Shown here in pieces: positions 1 to 10,642 of a DNA stretch of 64,000 bases. A program made the position numbers and the translations under genes. This stretch comes from Neolentinus lepideus HHB14362 ss-1. Lineage: Eukaryota > Basidiomycota > Agaricomycetes > Gloeophyllales > Gloeophyllaceae. The stretch is from the NCBI GenBank assembly GCA_001632425.1, contig KV425583.1:255781-319780 (forward strand), given 5' to 3'. Within the stretch, counting starts at the first letter, position 1, and every line of letters starts with the position of its first letter. The notes beneath the pieces were generated by a model. The model saw nothing but the letters and a program-made list of their open reading frames with translations. It searched no databases and was not told where the DNA came from.

Positions 1-1299
1 TCCCAGCGAGGCAGAGTGGCAAGTTATACGACCCGAGGATGCAGCTACGGTATTTGGAGACCATGCTTCAAGGTATGTAGTGGTGGTTTTTGACCTTTCT
101 TGGGATTAACAGTGCGGCACATATCTTCCAGAATAAGCGGCGTTTCGCTTATGTCTACCGACCCCTCCCCGTGTAAGTCACTGTCTCAGTCATAGTCCTT
201 CACGGGCTGACAAATCTTTCAGTACAAGACAACTACACCCTCATCTCCCTCTGTCACGCCTACTTCACTCTCGATCAAGACATGCCTCCATCAGGTGTAA
301 GCGCCCTCCCACCCCCCATGCGCCTCATCTACACCACAATTCCTACCTATTCTGATCACCAACCGCACCCTGAATCTCATGATCCCGAAATCACACGACC
401 ACGCTCTCGCCAGGGCCTCCATCCTTACCTTCTCAAGGCCGCGTTTCCTACTGTTGGAGTGTGGTATGCCGAGGACTGGGACGATCTCCGCACAACAGAG
501 GTACCGTTCCTCCTTGAACGAGTCGTGTTGCTGGATAGGTCAGCGGCGCAACGAGAAGGGGTTGAGAATGGCTTGCCGTTATGGGCGGGCGTGTTCACCC
601 GGATGCAGGCGTCGCAGCATTGGTTCACACCAATTCGCAGAACGCTGGCGGGCTACTTAGGCGTTGACCTTGACGCCGAGGGAGCTGTCCAAAGCAAAAA
701 TAAGAAGAAGGCTAAGCCGGTGATTACTTACATTACGAGGCAGGGCGAGAGCGATGGGCCGAGGCTGCGTGCGCAGGACCATCAATTGTTGGTAGACGCG
801 CTTCGTGGACTGGAGAAGCATTATGGGTACGGGGTGCACGTCGTCTCCCGGGAGACGGAGTGGAACGAGCGAATGAGTGCTATTTTGCGATCGACAGTAC
901 GTGCCGGTGTCATAAACGATCTATCTAGAGCTTACAATGATCTGTATTAGATGGTACTCAGCGTGTACGGCGACCATCTCTCGGACGCCGTATTCATGCA
1001 GCCATCAGCACGTGCAACACTCATGGAATTCTTTCCGCCGAATGTTTTCGCCCGTGATAGGGAAATACCCGCGGCGAGTATTGGAGTGCAATACATGGCT
1101 TGGTGGAACGATAGGTTCGTGTGATATGGTCTCGATGTAAATATAATGTGGCTAAAGACTCCCCTGATATAGGAAGATGTCTGGCGACTCATTACCGTCG
1201 CCAACACCGTTACCCGCCTCTGCGCAGAGACAAGAAATAACCCTAGACGCGAATGCCGTCGCGCAGGCCGTACGGGAGGAATTGTCACGGCGATCGTAA
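1..1299 (+). CDS. GT61-family glycosyltransferase, 5'-truncated by window edge
   Basis: This is the C-terminal part of a glycosyltransferase of the GT61 (DUF563/EOGT-like) group, which transfers sugars to protein or polysaccharide acceptors in the secretory pathway. Exons read as 1-72, 113-172, 223-896, 951-1114 and 1173-1299 (TAA at 1297). Exons 3 to 5 join in frame. Family signs are the block VITYITRQGESDGPRLRAQD followed by a paired Leu-Val-Asp-Ala-Leu segment, and after the 897-950 intron a block beginning MVLSVYGDHLSDAVFMQPSA, then an EFFPP and an AWWNDRK motif. The C terminus carries the LDANAVAQAVREEL ending common in mushroom members. The start lies left of the window. The junction between exons 2 and 3 does not resolve with a canonical GT-AG pair: the coding phases on either side differ by one base. 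This may be an unusual splice site, a sequence error or a disabling change. Confidence 0.72.
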
Positions 1300-1732
1300 C
1301 GCGCTTGCCCGTCGCTCTCAATATGTTGACAGGGCCGCTCAAGACTAATTTATTCTCTAACGGATCGACCCTACCCCGCAAACTATCTTTCTTGCATGCT
1401 CATCGGATCTTGGCTACCATGGGACTAGTTACTTCTCGCGCAACACGGACTCCTGGATTTTGCACGTAGGTTATAAATCATTAATAATATACACAAAAGC
1501 TATGTGCTTCCTTGAACATACTTCGCGGCGCCGCAGCGATCCAGGACTGTCCAGCATTTCTTGTGGCTGTGATTGAATGAGATCACACCACTATTATGAG
1601 CGATGAACACGCCATGCCGGCGAGCAAACCCTATGTATTATTGTACTGTAGATAATTCCTAGGACCGAACTAAGGCGACATGGTCATCTAGTACGGAGCA
1701 TCTAGTAGTACGGAGCGTCTAGTACGAAGTAT
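1300..1732. other. Intergenic stretch, no gene seen
   Basis: No supported reading frame lies here. It is the 3' intergenic space between the GT61 gene and the convergent MIX17 gene. Its right end runs into the short tandem repeat described at 1685-1754. Confidence 0.5.
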
Positions 1733-1754
1733 CTAGTACGGAGCAGCAGCAGCC
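1685..1754. repeat. Short degenerate tandem repeat (CTAGTACGGAGC-like)
   Basis: Imperfect copies of a 12-15 bp unit such as ATCTAGTACGGAGC follow each other four times, then run into a short AGC triplet run. The repeat overlaps the last exon of the MIX17 gene on the minus strand. It supplies that gene's stop codon (CTA at 1733-1735 on the plus strand) and the codons for its alanine tail. Confidence 0.7.
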
Positions 1755-2385
1755 TGGCACTACATAACCATGTATGTCAACATCACTACGCTGACGGAAC
1801 CAAGAAAGTACTCACAGCCTTCAGCTGCTCAAGGTACCACGTACACGACGGCAGGTCCGCCTTCTCCAAACACTTCGTGAACTCTGTAGAACGAACAGTT
1901 ACCCCAAGAACGTGCGCACTAAATATGGAAACAGATTACTCACCCTTTGCCTGTCCTTCACAGCTAATACCCGCTGCCTGCTGCTGGTTAGCGTAGGGCG
2001 CAGCATTCGCCTGCTGGTTCAGCTGCTGGGGGCTGGGCTGCTCCTCTGCACGGGCTGAGCTGCCACCGAAAAGCATGCTAGAAATGCCGTGTCCGACGGT
2101 GGAGCCCACCGCTACGGAACCAGCGGTCGCGGCCATTTGTGCGAGTAGGCCAGGCTGGCCTGATGATGACTGGGTGTGCGCCTGAGGATGAACAGGAGGT
2201 GCGTGCGCTGGATTGCCATAAGGAGCGTGAGCAGCAGATGGAGGCATTGCCGTCGTCGCTGCTCCGCGGGATTGGACAGGTGCAGCGCGTGCAGGGGCGG
2301 GGCGAGATGAACGAGATTGACGCTAGAGAAAAGTGCATAAATGCCCATGTCATACAATAAAAGTACAATGATAACGCACGGGCAT
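1733..2385 (-). CDS. MIX17: MIX17/CHCHD2-like twin CX9C mitochondrial protein
   Basis: Small intermembrane-space protein of the CHCHD2/CHCHD10/Mix17 family, imported by the MIA40 disulfide relay and linked to respiratory chain and cristae function. Four exons read from the minus strand: 2380-2385 (ATG CCC only), 1944-2322, 1816-1883 and 1733-1759; all junctions close in frame. The N terminus is Arg/Ser/Pro/Ala-rich (mitochondrial targeting). It is followed by the conserved GLLAQMAATAGSVAVGSTVG glycine-rich hydrophobic helix and the SSMLFGG motif. The CHCH domain has two perfect CX9C motifs, CEGQAKEFTKC and CTWYLEQLKAC, each split by an intron. The protein ends shortly after with QAAAAPY. The first intron begins after only two codons, so an ORF search alone misses the start and the whole C terminus. 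Confidence 0.9.
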
Positions 2386-2776
2386 ATTGTGTTCGAGGAC
2401 GTGTATGTCAAACAAGTGCAGCGAGTGGTCGACTTAAAACCGCTGTACAAACCTCAGCCGTAACTTGCCGAACTCATACGCAAGTGCGTAAGCGCCCGAC
2501 ACAAACACATCCAAATGCTGTCACGTGAAGGCCGGAGGCACGGCATCGGCGGCAAATACGGCGGTGGCTGAGAATGTGGCACCGGCAATGTGGCAAAGCC
2601 GGATCCGAGACACGGAATCTGAAGACGAGTCTATCCTTACATGAGAAAATTGATGCAGAGTGACATCTGAGTTTCGAGTACTCATGCTTCTAATGCGGTA
2701 GTAGGATCGTATCAATCCTCCCCGATGCCTTGCTTCAATATATCTTCAAAGCCAGGCGTGATTCATCTCTGGTACA

Positions 2777-3094
2777 GTGTGTATGTCCCCCACTTTCCTC
2801 CCAAATAGCCTCGATGTCAGCTTGAGAACATCAGCTAAACAAACACATACACTCGATGACATTCCAGAGATCCTCGAAGGCGAAGATCCCGAGGATGATG
2901 AAAGCTCCAAAACCGTCTGTCTGTTTCTAGAATTTGTCATCTTCAACTCTAAACATGATAATGTAGTATGTCTGCTTGATGCTCTGACTTCCGAGACGCG
3001 GAAGCTCGAAGCAGCAGGCCTAACCCTTACCACATTCATTAAAAAACAAAATGAAGATGAAATCGATGACGAGGGCCAACAGATGACTGAGTAA
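2777..3094 (+). CDS. Uncharacterised short reading frame (doubtful)
   Basis: A 105-codon open frame with an acidic, Glu/Asp-rich composition (segments such as ILEGEDPEDDESS and KKQNEDEIDDEGQQMTE) and a hydrophobic centre. I recognise no family. It sits in a 1.2 kb space (2386-3589) otherwise without genes. A long frame also exists on the opposite strand, so either or both may be chance. It could be the last exon of a degenerate gene. No convincing promoter or intron was found. Confidence 0.15.
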   Translation: MCMSPTFLPNSLDVSLRTSAKQTHTLDDIPEILEGEDPEDDESSKTVCLFLEFVIFNSKHDNVVCLLDALTSETRKLEAAGLTLTTFIKKQNEDEIDDEGQQMTE

Positions 3095-3589
3095 TGTGAT
3101 GGAATAGCCACCCAGAGCAACTGCAGGAACATACTGGTGATTGCGTCTGAGGCGGAGAGGCAGTGGTGTACGGAGAACCCGTGTAGCGCTGATAGCGAAT
3201 TCAGTATGTCGAGCATCCGACACCCGACCTCCAGAGACCGTGACGAATAGAGAATTGACCATAGGACTAGGCAGAATAATCAGGAAAGCTTAAGCGACTC
3301 GGATCTACGTCTGAACTGCTAGTAGCGTCTGGATCCCTTCATTGGATCTACCCAGCATAGTTCCGGAAAGTGAAGCATCAGATACGACAGCAGATGATAG
3401 ATTTCAAACAGGGTCAAGAATGACGGTCTAGTGAGGTTCCTGAACATGCCGGAGGCTAATTGCTGACGACGGATACAGATGTGACGGTATTTGTTGTCTT
3501 CTCTCCGGGTCTTCAATAAAATTGGGACCTATAATGAGTACAGTAGCAATATCGTGATGACTTTCAGACCTGGATAGCGAATAGCGGCA

Positions 3590-4447
3590 CTAAGTCCCTG
3601 CCTTTCCCTCACTCTCTTCAGTCCATAACTTCCCATTATCCCTCAACTTCTTCTCCTTCATATCGCGGTATCGCTTGATCACTTTCTCCCTCTCCTCCTC
3701 CATCATCTGTTTCTGCGCCATAGACAGCACATTGTACGTTTTACTCTCCTCTGGCACCTTCCTCGTCTTAGGTACCCTAGTAAACTGAGGAGGGGCCTGA
3801 GCGATATCGTTCAGTCGTTTGGGCTGCGAAGTGGAGAGAGTGGCGAATTCCGTCTTCGAAGGTGATGGTTTCCGTTTCGTCTGTTCTATGTCAGAATTGT
3901 TGTTTTGTTTCGGTTTATTCTGAGTCTGATTGGATTCAGTTTTCTCTCTGAGCATCTCCTTCCGTGTCTTCCGTTCCAGAGCCGAAGACGCTTCAACAGC
4001 GGACCGCACCAGTGGACGCATTGCATCTTCAACACGTCTTTGATTGATGTAATGTAAACGAATCAATGTGGCTGTCTCATCGTCATTGAAACGCACCGAT
4101 TAAAATGGGAAAGACTCTCCCCAGGTAATATCTGCATGTCTGCCTTATCCGCCTTAGCCTCTCCACCGACCTTACGCCGCTTCTTCTTGCTTCCCTCATC
4201 TCTGTCCTTCTCTTCATTCTTCCGTTTCCTGTACTCACTCTGTATTTTTGCAGCATTCAGCACTCTCACCATTGCCTTCGGGACTGCCTCGGAAGATACG
4301 CCTGCTTCGCGTGGTGCCAGATCACTGCCTCTGATAATTGATAATTCGACAAAAATAAAACACCTGTAGGAATAACAAGTTGTCCGCGTCATACCTTTGA
4401 TGTTTCTCCTTCTCTCTCGTAGATCGTTTAGCGCGCTTGTGGGGCAT
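3590..4447 (-). CDS. Basic coiled-coil nucleolar-type protein (CCDC137-like)
   Basis: Lysine/arginine-rich protein of about 244 aa, probably nuclear. Exons 4395-4447, 4097-4330 and 3590-4037 (minus strand) join in frame. It begins MPHKRAKRSTREKEKHQRG. A conserved N-terminal segment (SSEAVPKAMVRVLNAAKIQ) follows, then a run KKKRRKVGG that looks like a nuclear localisation signal. Next is the motif ILPGESLSHFNRRVEDAMR, whose PGES-x-FNRRVE core resembles the CCDC137 family of chromosome/nucleolus-associated proteins. A short block RLNDIAQAPPQF and a charged C-terminal coiled coil (QKQMMEEEREKVIKRYRDM) complete it. The acceptor at 4331 was chosen over one 33 nt upstream because it gives an ordinary 64-nt intron. 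Assignment to CCDC137 is inference from motif memory; conservation as a basidiomycete protein seems likely. Confidence 0.6.
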
Positions 4448-4661
4448 GTTCGTGGGAGTGCAACTGAAAATAAAAATCCATTTGAACGCTTGCTACGCGG
4501 ACAGCAGCGCGTGGTTTGCACAGCCACACGGATCGGTCACGACAGCCTCGTCAGCCTTGACTCTGGACCCTACTCTGGATTCGCAAACCAACCGTGGCGA
4601 TCGGCGTGATCACTCTATTATGGAGATAGGCTGACTCTCGAAACTCGGAGGAATGCTTCCA

Positions 4662-4914
4662 GAGCAGTCCACATCGACCTTGGAATAAAGATCAAGGGCA
4701 CTCAGAGTGCATGCTGCTGTAAGGTTTTCCTTTTTCCTTCTTGTTAGGTCCTAGACGGTAATAGTACCACTGTCAAGAAACTGGAGCAGTCCACATCGTC
4801 CTTGGAATCATGATCAAGGGCGCTAGAGTGCATGCTGCTGCAAGGTTTTCCTTTTTCCTGTTGCTCTCGACCCCTTGTTAGGACGGTAGTAGGACCACTA
4901 GTGTCAAGAAAACG
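4662..4914. repeat. 122-bp tandem duplication upstream of the MFS exporter
   Basis: Two adjacent copies begin GAGCAGTCCACATCG at 4662 and 4784 (period 122) and stay similar through a shared CAAGGTTTTCCTTTTTCC segment to GTGTCAAGAAA. The second copy has small insertions. They end about 175 bp before the ATG at 5089 of the MFS exporter, so they fall in its likely promoter. Confidence 0.75.
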
Positions 4915-5088
4915 GCATACTCCGACTATCGTCGGCATTTCGGCCAATCGTCTTCTAATTTCTTCTCATCATCTCATTGGCAGACACTCGCGCCGACCCC
5001 CGCGGCCTGCACCACCTTTAATAAACTCGGTGAAATAGACTATCATGCACGCTCTTCAGCCCTGCAGCGAACCTCTCTGGCTTACAGG

Positions 5089-7677
5089 ATGACTCATCTT
5101 CGTAAAAACGATAGTTTAGACGTCACGGTCGATGCGAACGACTCGGCGAGGAAGGGAGAGAATGGCGCGGACGACAATGCTACCGTTCTAATAGGCGGCC
5201 CGGAACCCCCTTCGCCGGCTACGATCGATGGAGGAAAACCAAGCCCCTCGGCGCCTGCTCTGGAGGATCAGACTAATTTTTTACCGACAAGACAAGTAAT
5301 CACTGTCTTTCTTGGTTTGTCTGTCGCCATGTCATGCTCGTTCTTGGATCAAACGATGTACGTGCGCTCCTACGCCTCGGTTTCACGTGACATAAACTTA
5401 ATGTGTTCTTGAATGCAGTGTTGCCACTGCTCTCCCCAAGATCTCGTCTGACTTGCATTCAGGTCGAGAAAGCTCATGGATCGCGACCGCTTATCTCTTG
5501 ACGAGGTGCGAAATCATCTTTTCTAGTTCAGCCGACCCATTCAAATATTGAATCGTGTAGCCTGGCCTTTACTCCGCTTTATGGGCGATGGTCAGATGTA
5601 TTCGGGCGCAAACCCGTCTTGCTTTTCTCTTTAGTCTTCTTCCTGATTTTCTCCTTGGCCTGTGCACTGTCAAAAACCATGATCCAAGTACGTAAATGCT
5701 TATTCAGAAAATACTATATCTTATCGGTATCATATATAGCTTATCGTATTCAGAGCTTTTCAAGGAATTGGAGGTGGAGGTATGTGCAGCCATGAACATA
5801 TGATGGGACATTCTTCTGAAGCATCTCGTCAGCCATTATCACCATGGTCTTTATCATGTACGTCTTTGCGTACCGGGCACTGTGATGTCTGCCATGATCC
5901 GTCTTCAGCGTGTCGGACATCGTGTCTCTCAAGGACCGCGGTAAATACCAAGGTATCCAAGAAGGAACCATCGCCGTTTCTAATGGTATTGGTCCTATTC
6001 TTGGTGGTGTATTTTCTCAGTATACCACATGGTGAGTCGTCCGGCCTCGCTTGTCACCCCAGCTTGACAACAACATGTAACGCTAGGCGATGGTGCTTCT
6101 ACATCAATCTTCCCATGGCCGGCCTCGCGATTTTGGTCGCGGTTCTTTTACTCCCGTTGAAGGGGGTAACAGGCAATATGATGGAAAAACTCAAGAAGAT
6201 TGACTACGTTGGGTCCTTCTTGACGATTTTGTCGTCAATATTGGTCTTGGTACATTGACATCGTTCATTTTTTTTTGAATCGTATTTCGCTGATAACTAT
6301 ACAGATCGCTCTTACCTGGTCCGTGCCATTGTTATCATTCTTGCTATCCACCGCTCCTCAGACGTCGAGTGTAGGGGAGGTGTCACATATCCTTGGGCCT
6401 CTGCTCAGGTGCTGGTACCGTTGTTCCTCGGTGTACTTGTTGCGGCGGGTTTTGTCGTCTGGGAAGCGAAGTTCGCCGTGTTGCCTATTATTCCAGGTGC
6501 GTGTGGTTGACGAAGCTCGTAAACTTTATTTTTAGATCATTAACACTTGTTTCCAGTTCACATTTTCAGGCACAAGACTGTCACGGGTGTTTACATCTGC
6601 ACCTTGACAAAGTATGTCTCATGATGAATTTTCAGAACATTACTAAAGCACATCTGTGACATAGTGGCATGACGTTCTTTGCCGTAAGCATCCATTTTGT
6701 TTCGTGACGATAAAGATCATCAAAGTGATATTCCTTCAGATTCTGTATTACGTTCCCCAATTTCTACAATTGGTCAGAGGGAGCTCCCCGATATATTCCA
6801 GTGTACTCATGCTTCCATTCCTCGCACCCGTCGGTATGTTCGGACGGCAAACTCGTCGATTACATAGCTGACATAGACCTTAGCCCTTGTCGTATTTTTG
6901 AACGGTAATTCCCATGATCTTCTTCTGTTACCAGCTCATCAATTCTGTATTGAGGTGTCTTCATCGCGCGGACGGGACACTATAGATACAATATCATAAT
7001 CGGTTACGTCCTGTGGAGTATTGCGCAGGGTCTGCAATCCACGATCGACCAATATTCTTCCACTGGCAGAATAGTTGGTACGCTACTAATGGGCGGTCTC
7101 TCTGCTGGATTCACTTTTCAAACGTACGTCACCGATTTGTGCTTCCGTGTCCGGCGTTACATATGATAACAATTGTCTTGGACAAAATAGGACGCTCATT
7201 GCCGCTCAGGCATGTGTATCTAGACAAGAAATGGCCGTCGTCACAGGAGTTCGTAATTTTGTCCGTCTACTCGGCTCCACAATCTCCCTAGCCATCTGTG
7301 CTTCTATTATTGGCAATAAGCTGCGAAACGCCCTGAACCCGCTCAATCTCAACTCAGACGTGATTTCGAATATCCTGAACGACCCCACTATCATCAACTC
7401 AGCGAATTCTGGCTTCAGTCAAGAAGTCAAAGCCACAGCCATACATGGCTATCTTCTTGGCTTCAAGGGCGTTTTCTACCTAACAATTGCGTGCCAGGTG
7501 GTAGCTTTCTTCGCGGCGCTGCTTTTGATTGAACAACACGAGCTCAGTAGAGCCGGCGACGCAGATCTTAAGCAGGCCGCTAAGGAAAAGTTCAAACGGG
7601 AGAAGGCTGCTAAGGAAGCGAAGGCAGATGTAGAGGCACATAATGAGAAGGAGGGGTACGATGCTGAAGCTGAGTAG
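5089..7677 (+). CDS. MFS multidrug/mycotoxin-type exporter (DHA2, 14-TM)
   Basis: Plasma-membrane proton antiporter of the DHA2 branch of the major facilitator superfamily, whose members export drugs, mycotoxins or siderophores. Fifteen exons: 5089-5357, 5419-5505, 5561-5687, 5740-5779, 5833-5857, 5909-6031, 6087-6249, 6305-6318, 6375-6496, 6557-6611, 6665-6683, 6740-6833, 6884-6904, 6955-7123, 7191-7677. Every junction keeps frame, giving 604 aa, usual for DHA2. Residues 1-75 are hydrophilic. Next come FLDQTIVATALPKI (TM1), the motif-A loop GRWSDVFGRK near residue 130, and the antiporter motif NGIGPILGGVFSQYTTWRW near 210. The rest holds many hydrophobic helices and a charged lysine-rich tail. 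It is convergent with the APH-fold kinase at 7895 (217 bp between stops). The substrate cannot be read from sequence. Confidence 0.9.
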
Positions 7678-7894
7678 CAGGAATGGTGGTCACGACCCGC
7701 ACGTTAATTAATGTCTAGAAATCTAACAATGCCTTGGATCATTTCACAACCACGTCTGCATTGATGTATATCCTCGTGTGACGTTCGGAACTTGCTCTCC
7801 TTTACTATTGGCGTTACATTATCAGTCTACAGGAAACTCCGTTTGTCGAGGGTATCGATCCATGACTCGCTTAAAATAGCCCATCATGATCCCA

Positions 7895-9144
7895 CTAGCT
7901 CTTCTCAGCCTGATCAAGGAGAGTGGAAAACACACGCCCTAAGTTGGAGGTGGCATCGTACCAATCTGGTACGCGCTCCGCTACGATCTCCCGAATCATA
8001 ATACTGAGCTCTTCCCTCTCCCCGTCAGACATGATATGAATGCAGGACTTGAAGAAATCTCCTCTCACCGCCCAGAGTGGGACGGTTCTTGCAGCCTCCC
8101 AGTCAATCACTCCGACAATGCGAGTCGGGTCTTCCTTTTCGACGAGGATGTTGCGCAAGGTTAGATCCCGGTGCTCGAGAGTGATCCTGGACAGTCTCTG
8201 GGCCTCGAGATTGTCCCAGAGATCGTTGTCCTGGATGAATTCGGTAACCAGTTTTCTTCTTGCGAGCTCAAAGCTGGAGCGCTCGGGTAATGGCCGGAAC
8301 GTTAGGTCCTCTGCGGCGACAGCGAGGAGCCAGGCTTGTGCTGAGTCGAATGGCCCACAGCTTCTGTGGTCGGGCGGAGCCATGTTGTTCGGGTTGTTGG
8401 AGGGAAAGAAGGTCATTTGGCCGATCTTGCCCTCTTCGTACAAGCTACCGATGGCAGGGAAAGTGAGAGACAGGAGCTCTGCCCAAACGTTCGCGATGGA
8501 GCGGGCAGCTTCTCCCTTCTGAGTAACGGTCATTTCCCCCCATTTCTCCCCGAGAGAAACACCGGGGATCTATTAACAGGAATGATCCGGTCAGACGTCG
8601 TGGCAATAGCTCGTATGTCGAGATGGAAGGACACACGTATTCCATGACCATCCATTCTCCTCCTACGGCTCCGTCCTCGTCTCTGTCGTAGTCTATTACT
8701 TCGGGAACAGGTATACAGGTATGCTCCTTGACATATTTGAGGGTCGCGACCTAGGCCAGTCGTGAGTGGACAGTAAAGTGTTATAACATTGGCCACAACG
8801 CTAACCTCCGAGGGCAGTTTGGTCATCGGCGTTATGCCACCTCCATGTCTTCGTGCTCGTACACAGTGAACCCTGATAATCCTCAAGGAACGATCATTCA
8901 TGAGTGCTTTGTACGTCTGGCTTGATGTTCAATTCAAGTGTCACGAGTGTGCCTGACAAAGAACTGACCTGATGGTGCATACCTGGAGCGCGACCATTGG
9001 TCAGCTCTGTACTACATCAAAGACTCCGGCGAAGAAGGGCTTACCTCCCATATAGCTTTCGAGATCAACGCATTCCTTGCCAAGACGTTGGCTTACTCTC
9101 TCGCGCAACACTTCCACGGCGATGCTGTTCACTGGGGTGTCCAT
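7895..9144 (-). CDS. APH-fold small-molecule kinase-like protein, copy 1
   Basis: Aminoglycoside phosphotransferase-like (APH, PF01636) protein of 337 aa; fungal members are mostly of unknown substrate. Exons on the minus strand: 9045-9144, 8969-8982 (14 nt), 8806-8916, 8637-8750, 7895-8569, all in frame. It starts MDTPVNSIAVEVLRERVSQR. The N lobe has KLPSEVATLKYVKEHTCIPV and GGEWMVMEY, followed by IPGVSLGEKWGEM. The catalytic loop is LEHRDLTLRNIL (HRD with Asp and Asn in place) and the metal-binding motif is VIDWE. All key residues are present, so it should be active. Exon lengths match the paralogues at 30460 and 35441. The start codon lies 455 bp from the head-to-head small gene at 9600. 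The 8917 acceptor was chosen because it alone keeps frame and aligns a Thr-Tyr start with copy 3. Confidence 0.85.
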
Positions 9145-9599
9145 GGCAGGATATGGGAATGGGTGTTATGGAAGCTAGCGGCGCCACTGATGGGCCGGTT
9201 TTATGTAAGTGTTTGACGTGCCACTGAGCCACAAGGGGCCACAGCGGCGCTTCGTGAGAACAGGGTGTATCTCGGTTGATGATCTCAGTGTAGCAGACAA
9301 AGGATGTTCCAAAACCGTCCAAGACCGATGCACCCGACGCGCGGCGCAAGCACGATACCATTCGCAAATTTCAGATCACGCTGTGTCTTTGTCTGGATAA
9401 ATTGGGTATTCAGGGCTAGATAGAAGCCAGCATATTCTCTTTTCGCACTCTCATTCGATGTTCATACGTGAAATTACTGTGCTAGCTGAGTATTTTCTCG
9501 AATGCCATATACACGCTTCTCTCACTCCGACTTAGCCTGAAATACGAGTCATAAACCACTTCGTTTCTCCAATATTCCAGCTTTTGCCTCTTCTACATC
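9145..9599. promoter_or_regulatory. Divergent intergenic region of APH copy 1 / small gene A
   Basis: A 455-bp gap between two head-to-head start codons, so it must hold both promoters. No strong TATA box was seen, only AT-rich words. Short open frames here (for example 9209-9400) have no intron structure or homologue I recognise. Confidence 0.5.
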
Positions 9600-9959
9600 A
9601 TGGCGGGTCAGAAAAACAATGCCGCTGGGGACGAATCTAGGAGGATATACCCCGAGCCAAAACAAGAAAATGGGATGCCACAGCACACTCGCGCATGGGC
9701 TGAAGGGTGGATATGGATGCCTGGATCGAATTGCGGCGAGTGGGCACCGGAAAAGGGAAAGGTTGCAGTCTATGAAAGCGTTGAAGAACGTATGTCAACG
9801 TTCTGGCTCCTTGATATCTGAGTGTTTTCTGACGTTTTCCTCAGATAGCAGTGACAACACGAATAAAGTAAGTAAATCGTCATCTCATGGAGATTTTATA
9901 ATCGTTCATAGTGTTATAAGCCACCCAGTGTCCACTGGAAATTTATTGGGTATTCGTAA
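9600..9959 (+). CDS. Small CBM5/12-like protein A
   Basis: 86-aa protein without a signal peptide. Exons 9600-9789, 9845-9867 and 9912-9959 join in frame. Visible pattern: AWAEGWIWMPGSNCGEW, then KVAVYESVEE, then H-S-S-D-N-T-N-K on exon 2, then PPSVHWKF at the end. The order W..G..W..G..C..W...VxVY....HxS....NK..P....W resembles the short chitin-binding CBM5/12 fold, where aromatic residues contact sugar. Binding is inferred, not shown. It is head-to-head with APH copy 1. Three close paralogues (32132, 34821, 37325) share the 23-nt second exon. Confidence 0.75.
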
Positions 9960-10584
9960 TGCGGAGCGTCCTTGTGATTGTGATACGATGTCAAAGTTGT
10001 GGGTTGTGAATTTTATGTTAGATCCACTGTTGTACCACTGTGGCCGTCCTGCCGCCCTTCCATGTTGAATCATGTGGTTGTAATTCTTCATGGCCAAAGC
10101 GATGAGATCTGTTGCCGAGCACACAGACCTAGAGGAGAGTTGAGTTGAAGACGCCTTTCGCTGGTCCGTTGTTCTTCATTTGTGACAAGTTATAAGGGAA
10201 GCATGAGAGGCCGTCTGCGAGCATTCACCTGATACATACACAGCTGAACAGTTGTTTCTAGCACCCTCTCGCTGACATCAAATTTAAACAGGTGTATCGA
10301 GCTCAGAACGTATTCCATGCAGCATGAGTATTAGTGCTATCATTCACTGCCTATCCAGTCTCGACGCGCTTACTTCGACATCCTCCGGTGAGACGACTTT
10401 GTGTTCAAGTTGCTGCCGACGTTCTTTAGATCCACAGGTGGATCGATCGCGATTGCAGATCGTTCCAAATTCGCGGACATTGAAAGTATTTCTCTAAAGG
10501 CAATCTGACATAAGCCGCCACGCTGTCCTCGGCCAGCGCACACGCGAACGTTGTCTCCTTCTCCCAACTGTTCATAGTCTTCAG
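9960..10584. other. Intergenic, no supported gene
   Basis: About 620 bp between small gene A and the SEC62 transcript. A minus-strand frame at 10370-10618 overlaps the SEC62 leader and resembles no known protein, so it is not called. Confidence 0.4.
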
Positions 10585-10641
10585 GTGAGTATTTAAGCAG
10601 TTTCATGCGGAGCAACATATGACTGACATAGAAAATAATAG
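10585..10641 (+). other. Probable 5'-UTR intron of SEC62
   Basis: A canonical pair, GTGAGT at 10585 and ATAATAG ending at 10641, brackets 57 bp immediately before the ATG at 10643. An in-frame upstream ATG at 10619 lies inside this intron. That favours 10643 as the true start, which also fits the usual MSA-type N terminus of fungal Sec62. Confidence 0.5.
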
Positions 10642-10642
10642 G

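Noticed and set aside
2746..3216. Minus-strand 156-codon frame
   Set aside because: Low-complexity Ser/Leu runs opposite an acidic frame, with no motif or introns; a shadow.
8040..8522. Plus-strand frame of 160 codons
   Set aside because: Lies fully opposite the last exon of APH copy 1, whose protein has clear catalytic motifs.
8806..8982. Apparent frameshift in APH copy 1 between the HHQ and RVHC segments
   Set aside because: Using the acceptor at 8917 restores frame with a 111-nt exon, the same length as in copy 3, so the gene is intact.
10370..10618. Minus-strand 82-codon frame overlapping the SEC62 leader
   Set aside because: No homologue recognised, no introns, and it lies across the SEC62 5'-UTR intron signals.
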